NCBI GenBank assembly: GCA_903861125.1 | Contig: CAIOTF010000049.1 | Coordinates: 1 to 64,000, forward strand | Source of the DNA: an uncultured Ignavibacteriota bacterium | Lineage (GTDB): Bacteria; Bacteroidota; Ignavibacteria; UBA10030; UBA8401 | Direction: 5' to 3' | Length of the DNA: 64,000 nt | Shown: positions 17,495 through 25,809 of the stretch, piece after piece | Layout of the letters: each line of letters starts with the position of its first letter | How positions within the stretch are numbered: the stretch's first letter is position 1 | Made by a program: the position numbers and the translations under genes | The notes under the pieces: model-generated | Databases searched by the model: none | What the model was told of the DNA's origin: nothing | What the model saw: the letters and a program-made list of their open reading frames with translations, nothing else

Positions 17495-17960
17495 ATGAGC
17501 CTGTGTTTGTTTCAAACCTTCCGCAAACCGCAACTGTCACAGATTTGTAACATTTCAAAACAAAAATTATTGATACCCATAATTAGCAGGACAGGAGTTA
17601 GTTCCCTTTGTTCTTCCGGGCTAATGAAAAGTTACAAGCACTTACGCTCGAAGGAATTGAACCAACGCAGAGCATTCCCATTGGATGAAGCAGGAAAGAA
17701 AAAATCAGATATGTTCAATCATCCGAAAGTATCAATTGATGCACCTGTGAATTCCGAGGATATTGATACACTCGGTGAGTTCTTGAACTCTTGTTTGATA
17801 TCCGACGGGGAAGTCCCATCTTCAGCAGCACCGAGTTGTCACTTTTCGAAATATTTCAAGATGATGAATGTGTTTCGGCTTCACAGGAATATGAATTGAG
17901 TTGCATACTTCTTGGGAAGTCAGGAAAAATCTTTGCATCGGGGTGTGCCTTGTCAATCCT
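17495..17960 (+). pseudogene. Degenerate coding remnant, possibly sigma-70-like
   Basis: An open stretch of 134 codons (to 17899) without signal, domain completeness or ribosome site. Its middle part, HPKVSIDAPVNSEDIDTLGEFL (about 17724-17789), resembles region 3 of a primary sigma factor (typically VSLDAPxxxxEDSxLGDFL). After it the reading frame appears to shift: an alternative frame gives ELSLFEIFQDDECVSASQEYEL near 17830-17895. This looks like a frameshifted fragment, not a working gene. The sigma assignment rests on one short motif and may be wrong. Confidence 0.4.
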
Positions 17961-18153
17961 ACCATGAAAAATAAATCTACTATTAAAGATTTAATGGTCT
18001 GCTATTGCATGGACATAACCATAAATATTTCGATGGAATATTATTGTGAATATTATTAATGTATTTTTCACCAAATACTTCTTATGTTACCATATTGATT
18101 CAAAAATATATTTATCATCTTTTTATCTTTTCCACTTAATCAAGGATACGTCT

Positions 18154-18945
18154 ATGGCTGATATTGAAAAACGTCTTTATATGATAGTCTTTCCGGTCAA
18201 TGCGTTGGTTGCTTCGCAATTGAATCCAGTGCAGTTTGCAGAACATTATACGACCGGCAGTTCAAAACACTTCAAAGGGAAAGTGATATTTGTTGAGATA
18301 GACAATTCATACCGCAACATGTATTTCGACATCGATCACTATTTCTCCCTCACCGTTCCGCATCCGGACGGCACGCCGAAAAAAACGAAATTCATCTCGT
18401 CCTATGCCGTGCTGGAGCATATCGACCTGAAGGCGATGAAGAACATGTACCTTGTCACTACTAACGGCAAAGCGCTTGAATTACAATCGCAGCCCTATAC
18501 CGCAGTAAATGAGTCCGGTCTTGTGCGAATTTATCAGGAAATATCGCCGTTATCCAACCTTGTTGCCTCGACACTGGATCAGCGTGAGTTCGGCAAATAT
18601 ATTACGGTCGGCACAAAATCGAAAGGTGCACCGAAAGTCTTCTTCACACAGTACGAGTTTGACGTGGAAGATTTCCATAAAAAATTTACTTCATCGCACA
18701 TTCATTATTCCCCAATCCCGGAAACAAACTCTGCGCGATTGAATGAATATCTGACCGAATTGAAATCCCATCCGGACAAGAAAACAAAGACGCTGAATTT
18801 GAATTCGACGCTGATCGCGACTTCATATTCACTGATACGTCATGGGTTCTGGTTTGCAGCGGGGAACGAACTACTCTTCTATCCAATGCCGTCCGGAGAT
18901 ATGCTGAAGAAAGACCATTACGATTGGCTGAAACATTCGCATTGA
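18154..18945 (+). CDS. Unrecognised cytoplasmic protein with internal duplication
   Basis: A 263-aa protein of unknown function starting MADIEKRLYMIVF; the ATG at 18154 has AAGGAT at a good distance and is preferred over an in-frame ATG at 18046 that would add a hydrophobic, AT-rich leader. It has no signal peptide or membrane segment from this start. The two halves are related: NALVASQLNPVQFAEHYTTG then KGKVIFVEID in the first, and SNLVASTLDQREFGKYITVG then APKVFFTQYE in the second, about 140 residues later. Such a twofold repeat suggests a pseudo-dimeric fold. It is isolated between the tRNA region and a terminator, so the context gives no function. Confidence 0.8.
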   Translation: MADIEKRLYMIVFPVNALVASQLNPVQFAEHYTTGSSKHFKGKVIFVEIDNSYRNMYFDIDHYFSLTVPHPDGTPKKTKFISSYAVLEHIDLKAMKNMYLVTTNGKALELQSQPYTAVNESGLVRIYQEISPLSNLVASTLDQREFGKYITVGTKSKGAPKVFFTQYEFDVEDFHKKFTSSHIHYSPIPETNSARLNEYLTELKSHPDKKTKTLNLNSTLIATSYSLIRHGFWFAAGNELLFYPMPSGDMLKKDHYDWLKHSH

Positions 18946-18969
18946 TGTTTTCCGCCGGTCTGAAAAATA

Positions 18970-19010
18970 AAACACCTCGCAGCAACATTGTGTGAGGTGT
19001 TTTTATTTTA
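18970..19010 (+). terminator. Rho-independent terminator after the 263-aa gene
   Basis: AACACCTC (18971-18978) pairs with GAGGTGTT (18994-19001), the stem is extended inward by a few wobble pairs, and TTTTATTTTAT follows. Confidence 0.85.
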
Positions 19011-19302
19011 TACATCGACGCTTGTTGCTTTATCAAACCCGTTAGAAATATTTTTATGACACGTCGGTCTGGGTCGAAGAACTCCTTCGGAGCAGGGCTG
19101 AGAGAGAGGAGTTAGATGCTCTTCCTGTGTGCCAGAGAATCCATGCTCATAGAGGGGTTTCTGCGTTTTATAGGTTGTGGAAACTGGCTGTAACCGGAGT
19201 GCGATAATAGTTGTACTCTTAACAAATCTATTTCGGATAGCTATTGATGCGGTCAGTGATATGTTCAACCAGATGGACTGCAGAGATTAATTATTTAAAA
19301 AT
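19011..19302. other. Intergenic region with a possible PIN-toxin-like remnant
   Basis: No intact gene. On the plus strand a 51-codon stretch without stops (19052-19207) begins FYDTSVWVEELL, reminiscent of the first strand of PIN-domain (VapC) toxins (xxxDTSVW), but it has no start codon and no later PIN acidic motifs. Treat it as a possible remnant only. Confidence 0.3.
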
Positions 19303-19327
19303 AAAAACCCCAAGATCATTGGGGTTT
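19303..19327 (-). terminator. Terminator of the membrane regulator gene (minus strand)
   Basis: AAACCCCAA (19305-19313) and TTGGGGTTT (19319-19327) form a perfect 9-bp stem with a 5-nt loop. Read on the minus strand it follows the regulator stop by about 23 bp and is followed by a T-rich stretch. Confidence 0.8.
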
Positions 19328-19349
19328 AGTTGTGCGTTGTTTTAATCTT

Positions 19350-20609
19350 TTATCGGGTTCCGCTGGAATCATTTCCATCCTGATTTTTCAGGTTAAATGT
19401 CTTCCGTTCAAAGTGGGTGATATCAGCATTGAAAATAGCCTGGCTGATTCCTTCAGATTTCACAATGAGTGTAAAATAGAATGGTTCCGATATTTTTGTC
19501 TTTAATAATTCTGTCTGGATCTTAATAAGCATCGATTTATCAACGGAAGCACGGGCGGCTTCTAATACCCCTGTGTCGGCAAAGCCGAGCATCAGCATAA
19601 TATTGCTGCCGTTCGGTCCTACTCCTTTTGTCAGTACCGAATAATCCTTTTCATATTTTCCACCCTTCATTTCTGCCGGCCGATAGACAATTGTGGAATC
19701 CTCTCCGCGAGCTTTCAAATGAAATTCGTTCGGCGACAGTTGGTATTCGATACCGAATATGTGCAGGAATTTTTGTACGGCAAAGAGATTTTTGAACGAT
19801 CCAATAAAGATGATATTGTTGGCCTTTAAGTCTTCTACGGTGAATTCGGAGGCAAGTTTTAATGAATAACCGTTTGGTGAATGTTGCAGTACAGGAAGAA
19901 TTTCGGCCAGACTCCAGCTTGCACTTGGACGTAAAAAAGTGAATTCACTTTGGACATATTTTTCAGCGAACGTTGGATTGGTTCTGATATACTGACGGTA
20001 ATCTTCCGGAGTGTTGAATCGAAGATCGCGGACAAAATTTCCCATTCTCCCTTCGGTGTTGCGTTCAAATAAAAAATAAAAATCTCCGAGTACCACCAAT
20101 GTCGGTTTTGCTCCCGGAGTAACGAACTCATGCCAGATAGGATTTTGTTCCATCGGATTTTCCCTGAAGAGGGAAGGGAATGCGCGATCGGTAATGATAA
20201 AACCGGCAAGCAAAAAAAGAAGAACAGAAAGAGAGAGAATAATTATCCGGTGCTGCTTTTTTGTGCGTACAAAATTTTCTTTCTGATCGATCTTCGTGAA
20301 TTCAACTTCGTAGTGTCCCTTGGGGATGTGAAGTTTATATACAGGAACACTATCCGTGGTCAGATAGTAATGTTCTAATTTCTTACGAAGATTGTTAAGG
20401 TAGACGCGTACGGTCGGGTCCTCTTTCGGATCAAAGCTGGAATCCTTGCTGAAGAACTGCATACCGATGGTGATCTCTTTTGGCACTTTGCCGGAAAGGG
20501 TCTCTTCTACAAGATAGGTAAGCAGTTCCTGAAACCGTTTTGAATCCTTAAATTCGGGACTTTGCAGTATTTCACCGAGGATCTGTAATGCTAGTGATCG
20601 TTCAACCAC
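19350..20609 (-). CDS. Membrane-spanning winged-helix regulator, paralogue 1
   Basis: A 419-aa one-component regulator. Residues about 1-105 form a winged-helix DNA-binding domain of the kind found at the N-terminus of many acidobacterial and planctomycete regulators: ILQSPEFKDSKRFQELLTYLVE, then SSFDPKEDPTVRVYLNNLRKKLEHYY, then the wing IPKGHYEVEF. A single transmembrane helix follows (about 120-142, IIILSLSVLLFLLAGFIIT), then about 270 residues outside the membrane with NPIWHEFV, PTLVVLGDF and NNIIFIGSFKNL. The layout is ToxR/CadC-like. It is divergent from the surface-protein gene at 20863, and a close paralogue stands at 53532-54764 in the same relation to a TonB receptor. I infer that it senses a periplasmic signal and controls glycan locus 1. 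Confidence 0.85.
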   Translation of the reverse strand: MVERSLALQILGEILQSPEFKDSKRFQELLTYLVEETLSGKVPKEITIGMQFFSKDSSFDPKEDPTVRVYLNNLRKKLEHYYLTTDSVPVYKLHIPKGHYEVEFTKIDQKENFVRTKKQHRIIILSLSVLLFLLAGFIITDRAFPSLFRENPMEQNPIWHEFVTPGAKPTLVVLGDFYFLFERNTEGRMGNFVRDLRFNTPEDYRQYIRTNPTFAEKYVQSEFTFLRPSASWSLAEILPVLQHSPNGYSLKLASEFTVEDLKANNIIFIGSFKNLFAVQKFLHIFGIEYQLSPNEFHLKARGEDSTIVYRPAEMKGGKYEKDYSVLTKGVGPNGSNIMLMLGFADTGVLEAARASVDKSMLIKIQTELLKTKISEPFYFTLIVKSEGISQAIFNADITHFERKTFNLKNQDGNDSSGTR

Positions 20610-20746
20610 ATTATTCTCCGAAAAGGAACTATATCAAGCAAAGTAATTATAAAGAAACATAACTATTCGCAAGGTTTTATGCAACAGGAATCAAGGATGG
20701 ATTTGTCCGATATTTATGAATCATTAATGATTTTGATGAAATAGCT

Positions 20747-20782
20747 GTTAATTAACCTGCCGATAACCGTAGTTATCTTGTA
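20747..20782 (+). promoter_or_regulatory. Composite promoter/operator element, copy 1
   Basis: Perfect 10-bp palindrome GTTAATTAAC (20747-20756), then 8 nt, AACCGT (20765-20770), 2 nt, TTATCTTGTA (20773-20782). The same string at identical spacing lies upstream of the TonB receptor at 29736. The TATCTTG part resembles the -7 box TAnnTTTG of Bacteroidota promoters, and the palindrome would overlap the -33 region. It is 80 bp upstream of the ATG at 20863 and in the divergent gap beside the regulator gene. Confidence 0.7.
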
Positions 20783-20862
20783 ACCCCCTTTGAGTGTGAT
20801 GTATTTTGGTGCATGACTTTTTTGAAGTACTACGTACCAAACTTATAATTTAAGGAGGATGT

Positions 20863-23800
20863 ATGAAATACGTTTCTACCGTTTTTTTTCTGTTGGTCTG
20901 TTTAGTGATTTTCTCTGTGAGTGCGTTGGGACAATCTACTGTATTTTATGATAATTTTAATCGTGCAGCCCTCTCTCCGGGCGGCGCACCGGCGATGACG
21001 TATAATACGCCGGTAAACACAAGCAATACTGGAGTGCCAATTATTGAATCTGCAAGCGCAACCGGTACTGTTCCATATTTTAAACTTGTAACATATCTCA
21101 GCGCCGGAACAACGGCAGGTCAAAGTTATATGACGGGACCTTTGGCTTCGTTTTCAAGTCAATACAAACCGACTCTGTCATCCAATACGGGCGTTGTTAC
21201 GTGGTCGTTCAATATCCGTGAAAACCAAGGGACGATGAACGGTCTCTTAAATACTCAACGGTACATCGGAGTAGTTCTGGCGGCTAGCGAGGCAGATCTC
21301 TTAAGTGCGACATGCCAGGGGTATATGATATCTCAGGGTGCAACAACAACAAGCGGACTTCAATTAGTAAAGTTTAGTGCCGGTCTCGGAAATGCCGCCA
21401 CACCAACAACGATCATTGCTGCACCAACAGTTACTTCATCGAAAGACTGGTTTAGTGTTAAAGTAACGTATGAACCTTCTACAAATACCTGGACATTGTA
21501 CCAAAGAACAGATGCGCTTAGCGCTACAGTTGGCTGGGCTGATCCATCAGTCGGTACATTTACCTCGGTAAGCACACCAACAATAGATGCTGATTATGTC
21601 GGTACAACCATGAGTGTATTTGGTTTCTTTGGCAATCATCCTGCAAGCAATACCGCGTTCAACTGTTTGTTTGACAATTTCAGAGTTCAGGTAAATGTGC
21701 CCGTGACCTGGACAACGGGTTGGCCGAAAGTTGAAAATGCAACTCCGACCGGATTTACAGCAAAGGCAAAAACTGATGTTGCCAGCACTGCATACTTTGT
21801 AGTTCTGCCAAGCGGCGCACCTGCTCCAACTTCGGCCCAGGTAAAAGCCGGACAAAATGCCGCTGGAACAGCTGTCGCCGCAAATGAAAAAGGTTCAATA
21901 GTCTGTGCTGAGGCAATGGTGGAGTACTCTTCTGCCGTTACCGGTCTCTTAGGGACAACGACCTATGATGTTTACTTTGCATCAGAAGATGCTGCGGGAC
22001 AGAATTTACAGAGTACTCCCGCAAAGGTTTCTGCAACAACAACAGCCAGCGCCACCGCGCCTCTCATTAATGAACCGACGGTAAGCGGAATAACAAACAA
22101 TTCGTCTGTACTCGGGGGTAATATCACTTCGGATGGAGGAAGTTCTCTTACGGAACGTGGCACGGTATGGAAAATTTCAACCGGTGTAACAATTACGGAC
22201 AATAAATTAGCCGAAGGGAATACCGGTACCGGTGTTTTTACTCACAGCCGTTCATCGTTGCCGACCAAAACACAGATCTACTATAAAGCATATGCATCCA
22301 ATGCTATTGGAACAACATTATCTTCCGAAGGAAATTTCTTCACGCTTGCCGATGAACCAATAAACCAGGTAACAAATTTTTCTGCTAACTCAACGTCAAG
22401 CACATCCATTGATCTTTCTTGGAGTGCCGCAGCAGGTGCAGATGGCTATATTATTCTGCAGAAGAAAGGCAGCGCGGTTGCTCCCACCGGAACACCTGTT
22501 GATGCCAATGTATATCCTGTTGGCAGTTCTCTCGGTAATGGATTTGTATCTGCATATATAACCTCTGGTTCTGTTACGTCAAAAACTATAACCGGTCTTT
22601 TGCCGACTTCTATTTATGCTTTTATAATAATGGCTTATAACTCTGACGGAGTAAACTATCAGACGTATAATTACTTGTCGACATTGGCCCCCACGGCTTC
22701 AGACACAACACTCACACCATTGGCCCCCGGAATTCTCCTTGGTAAAACGGCAATCAATTTTGGGAATGTGAAAATTTCCGATAAAAAAACCGACACGATC
22801 TCAATAACGAACAATGGGACCGATACACTCCGGGTATCAAGTATTAACGCATCGAACAGTATCTTCAATATCTCGGATACCATATTTAATTTGCCGCCAT
22901 CCGGTGTTAAGTCTCTAGTTGTTTCATTTACGGCAAAGGATACCGGGACGATGGCCGGAAAATTTATCATCTCGCATAATGCAGGCACAGGGAAAGACAC
23001 TATTCAGGTAACGGCATTCGGCGTATCGGTTAAAATATCGTTCGAAAAAACGGTAATGAATTTTGGTTCGATTGCAGTGGGTGTGCAGAAAAAAGACAGC
23101 GTTGTGGTCACCAACACCGGAACAGGAACTCTGACGGTTGATTCAGTTAAATCAGACAACGTAATATTCACTGTTACTCCTGCCAACAGCGTTATTGCGC
23201 CGGCCGGAACAGCAAAGTTCTATGTTACTTTCGGTCCCACAAGCATCGGTGCTAAGACCGCTAACATCCTACTTTATAATAATTCACCCTCAGTAAAAGA
23301 TACAGTCAAAGTAAGCGGGACAGGCGTGCAGGCGGCATTCGCACTTGCGCCAGCAACGATCTCGTTCGGCGGGAGTATGACTGGACAAACAAAAAAGGAT
23401 AGTGTCGTTGTCACCAATAACGGGACAGCGGCACTGGTCATTGATTCCGTGAAGAGCGATAACGCAATGATCACGGTTACCTCTTCAACAGGAACCACCA
23501 TTGCGCCGTCAACATCCTTCAAGTTCTATATAAATTTCACTCCGACGAGTGCCGGTCTGAAGAGTGCTAAAGTTGTATTCTATCATAAAGGACCCAGCAA
23601 GACCGATACGTTGTCTGCCAGCGGAACTGGCGTAGCCGGCGCATTCTATACTGAGGACTTTACCTCGGCGGCCAGTACTGTGTTGACATCAGCCGGATGG
23701 ACCATCAGTGAAACGTCTGTCGTCAGTCCGATTACGATCACCGCTCCTGGATTATCGATCGGGAAGTATTCCGGTTCAGGCGTAGGCAATGCAGCAACAC

Positions 23801-24648
23801 TTACCACAACCGGTCAGGACGTATTCGCTGGTTTCCCGTCCATCAATGCGGGAACAGTGTATCTTTCGTTTATGATGAATGTTACAAGCGCAGGAACAGG
23901 TGATTATTTCATAGCGCTTTCACCTGCTTCATCACAGACCAACTACTATGCACGTTTGCATATAAAGACGTCGGGAACAGGATACGTTCTTGGCATCAGC
24001 AAGAGCAACGAAGTAACCGGAGGAGCTCAGTATGGCTCTACCGTATTGAGTTTTAACAATACCGCGCTTGTCGTAGTGAAGTACACATTTACTGCGGCGG
24101 ATACAACAAACGATCCGATCAGCGTGTATGCATTCACATCAACAATACCGATAACGGAACCGGCAACAGCGGAGATTGCTTCTTATGTTGTGGCAACAAA
24201 ATCCGACGCGATCGATCTTGGAAACGTAACGCTCCGTCAGGGTTCAACAGGGGCAGCTCCGGCATTGGTCATTGACGGATTACGCGTTGGTACGACATGG
24301 GCGCTGGGTGTTCCGACAGCCGTCAACGAAATGTTATCCGGAATACCCACGGTGTATGAACTTCATAACAACTATCCGAATCCGTTCAACCCGTCAACCA
24401 CGATCCAATACGGTTTGCCGCAGCAGAGCAATGTAACGGTAAAGATATATTCGATATTGGGACAAGAGGTGAAGACGCTGGTGAATGATATTCAGAATCC
24501 GAGTTATTACCGAGTAGTATGGAACGGTACGAACAGCACCGGAAAAACGGTTGGAAGCGGAATCTATTTTGTCCGCATCACGGCTCAATCGAGTGAACCA
24601 AACAGCAAGCCGTTCATTCAAGTAAAGAAGATGTTGCTAATGAAATGA
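20863..24648 (+). CDS. Large T9SS-exported surface protein with HYDIN/ASH-like repeats
   Basis: A 1261-aa secreted protein preceded by a strong AAGGAGG. It has a signal peptide (1-24, ending SALGQ), an N-terminal jelly-roll-like region (about 25-280, YDNFNRAALSPGG ... LFDNFRVQV), Fn3-like segments (about 280-610), and three related beta-sandwich repeats of the 'choice-of-anchor D'/ASH-HYDIN type starting near 626, 727 and 828 (INFGNVKISDKKTDTISITNNG and relatives). A second jelly-roll region starts near 928 (EDFTSAASTVLTSAGW), and a T9SS sorting domain begins near 1169 ([15 protein letters not shown]). No catalytic motif is visible. It is probably a cell-surface glycan-binding or adhesive protein. 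It is the first gene to the right of the divergent regulator and carries the composite element upstream. Confidence 0.85.
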   Translation: MKYVSTVFFLLVCLVIFSVSALGQSTVFYDNFNRAALSPGGAPAMTYNTPVNTSNTGVPIIESASATGTVPYFKLVTYLSAGTTAGQSYMTGPLASFSSQYKPTLSSNTGVVTWSFNIRENQGTMNGLLNTQRYIGVVLAASEADLLSATCQGYMISQGATTTSGLQLVKFSAGLGNAATPTTIIAAPTVTSSKDWFSVKVTYEPSTNTWTLYQRTDALSATVGWADPSVGTFTSVSTPTIDADYVGTTMSVFGFFGNHPASNTAFNCLFDNFRVQVNVPVTWTTGWPKVENATPTGFTAKAKTDVASTAYFVVLPSGAPAPTSAQVKAGQNAAGTAVAANEKGSIVCAEAMVEYSSAVTGLLGTTTYDVYFASEDAAGQNLQSTPAKVSATTTASATAPLINEPTVSGITNNSSVLGGNITSDGGSSLTERGTVWKISTGVTITDNKLAEGNTGTGVFTHSRSSLPTKTQIYYKAYASNAIGTTLSSEGNFFTLADEPINQVTNFSANSTSSTSIDLSWSAAAGADGYIILQKKGSAVAPTGTPVDANVYPVGSSLGNGFVSAYITSGSVTSKTITGLLPTSIYAFIIMAYNSDGVNYQTYNYLSTLAPTASDTTLTPLAPGILLGKTAINFGNVKISDKKTDTISITNNGTDTLRVSSINASNSIFNISDTIFNLPPSGVKSLVVSFTAKDTGTMAGKFIISHNAGTGKDTIQVTAFGVSVKISFEKTVMNFGSIAVGVQKKDSVVVTNTGTGTLTVDSVKSDNVIFTVTPANSVIAPAGTAKFYVTFGPTSIGAKTANILLYNNSPSVKDTVKVSGTGVQAAFALAPATISFGGSMTGQTKKDSVVVTNNGTAALVIDSVKSDNAMITVTSSTGTTIAPSTSFKFYINFTPTSAGLKSAKVVFYHKGPSKTDTLSASGTGVAGAFYTEDFTSAASTVLTSAGWTISETSVVSPITITAPGLSIGKYSGSGVGNAATLTTTGQDVFAGFPSINAGTVYLSFMMNVTSAGTGDYFIALSPASSQTNYYARLHIKTSGTGYVLGISKSNEVTGGAQYGSTVLSFNNTALVVVKYTFTAADTTNDPISVYAFTSTIPITEPATAEIASYVVATKSDAIDLGNVTLRQGSTGAAPALVIDGLRVGTTWALGVPTAVNEMLSGIPTVYELHNNYPNPFNPSTTIQYGLPQQSNVTVKIYSILGQEVKTLVNDIQNPSYYRVVWNGTNSTGKTVGSGIYFVRITAQSSEPNSKPFIQVKKMLLMK

Positions 24649-24717
24649 CGAAGTCAATTCATTGGTAATCCCGCCGCTTTTGGTCGTGGTTGCTGATGAA
24701 GTAATTTGGTTTGAATA

Positions 24718-24796
24718 AACCCCGCTGTGTTTTAGCGGGGTTGATCATGAAGCAAAAAGTTGTAATCGATGAAAAGGGAGAGTCCTTTTTCATCGA
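24718..24796 (+). terminator. Two adjacent hairpins after the surface-protein gene
   Basis: AACCCCGCT (24718-24726) pairs with AGCGGGGTT (24734-24742), and TCGATGAAAAGG (24766-24777) pairs with CCTTTTTCATCGA (24784-24796) with one bulged A. Neither is followed by a clean T-run, though the second has one in its right arm. They probably attenuate or end the upstream transcript before the esterase gene. Confidence 0.55.
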
Positions 24797-24820
24797 ACTT
24801 ATCCTCAGCAGTGTTTAACA

Positions 24821-25741
24821 ATGGCTATCATTCGATACGCAACAGTCATTTATGTGTTGTTTAGCGTTCATAATGTAACAGCGGCACAATCAGCCCATCG
24901 TCCATTTAGTTTTCCTCTCTACACACAGTTCCGCGTTGAGAGTGATATTCAATATGGACAGAGTGTAGGAGTCAATGATTCTATCGTGAACCTGCTCCTT
25001 GATGTTTATACCGGTGAAGGCGATACGACGCAGCAGCGGCCTTTAATAATATTTATTCATGGCGGGGGATTCCGAAACGGCCACAAATCACTGAAAATGA
25101 ATGCCATGTTTTGCTCGCATTTCGCAAAGTGCGGATACGTTGCGGCTTCCATCAAATATCGTCTTACGCAAAATAAAATGAAATCAAATGACGAATATTT
25201 TCTTGCCATGCTTCGAGCAGTGCAGGATGCCAAAGCAGCAGTCCGATTCTTTAAAAAATATGGGCAGAAATACGGAATTGATACGGCAAAAATTTTTGTC
25301 ATGGGTTCGTCGGCCGGCGCGATAACTGCATTACATTTGGCATATCTTGATCAGAATGAAATTCCGCCATCGATCGATGTGAAAACAATTGGCCTCCTTG
25401 ACGGGAACAGCGGCAATTCTGGATACTCTTCCGCTATTCACGGCGTAATTAATTGCTGGGGTGCAATGGCGGATTTACGGTGGATCCAAAACGGGAATGT
25501 GCCGGTATTTAATATTCACGGAGTAAACGATTCCACCATTGCGTTCGATTCTTCCTTTTCCTATAAGGCATTTAAATACGGCAGCACCGCCATTCATGAC
25601 CGGGCATTGAAAGTGGGAATCAAATCAGGATTGCGGTTATTTTATCAAACCGGTCACACATTGGATAATGATCCGGTGAAACTGGACAGCGCAGCAAACG
25701 ATATTACGGAATGGCTTTCTACGGTCATCCTTAAAAATTGA
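24821..25741 (+). CDS. Secreted alpha/beta-hydrolase (carbohydrate esterase-like)
   Basis: A 306-aa exported esterase of the BD-FAE/acetyl-xylan-esterase-like group. A signal peptide (about 1-22) is followed by the oxyanion motif IFIHGGGF (about 75-82), the nucleophile serine in MGSSAGAITALHLAYLD (about 160-176) and the catalytic histidine in TGHTLDND (about 277). The acidic residue is likely in the NDSTIAF segment. It would remove acyl groups from a polysaccharide. The same catalytic domain, with the same AYLD and GHTLDND surroundings, is embedded in the 1046-aa protein at 36215, so the two are paralogous. The agarase-like gene starts 68 bp downstream. Confidence 0.85.
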   Translation: MAIIRYATVIYVLFSVHNVTAAQSAHRPFSFPLYTQFRVESDIQYGQSVGVNDSIVNLLLDVYTGEGDTTQQRPLIIFIHGGGFRNGHKSLKMNAMFCSHFAKCGYVAASIKYRLTQNKMKSNDEYFLAMLRAVQDAKAAVRFFKKYGQKYGIDTAKIFVMGSSAGAITALHLAYLDQNEIPPSIDVKTIGLLDGNSGNSGYSSAIHGVINCWGAMADLRWIQNGNVPVFNIHGVNDSTIAFDSSFSYKAFKYGSTAIHDRALKVGIKSGLRLFYQTGHTLDNDPVKLDSAANDITEWLSTVILKN

Positions 25742-25809
25742 TTTCAATACAGTTCCTGCATCATATTTTCTGATGGTGTTGCAGTGTTGACTGAGAGGAT
25801 TTACAGACG

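Noticed and set aside
18046-18153. Earlier ATG for the 263-aa protein
   Set aside because: The added 36 residues are AT-rich and hydrophobic without a ribosome site, while the ATG at 18154 has AAGGAT upstream.
20822-20849. TTGAAG, 16 nt, TATAAT as a sigma-70 promoter for the gene at 20863
   Set aside because: The -10-like box ends only 3 bp before the AAGGAGG ribosome site, so transcription would start inside or after it. The composite element at 20747 is better placed.
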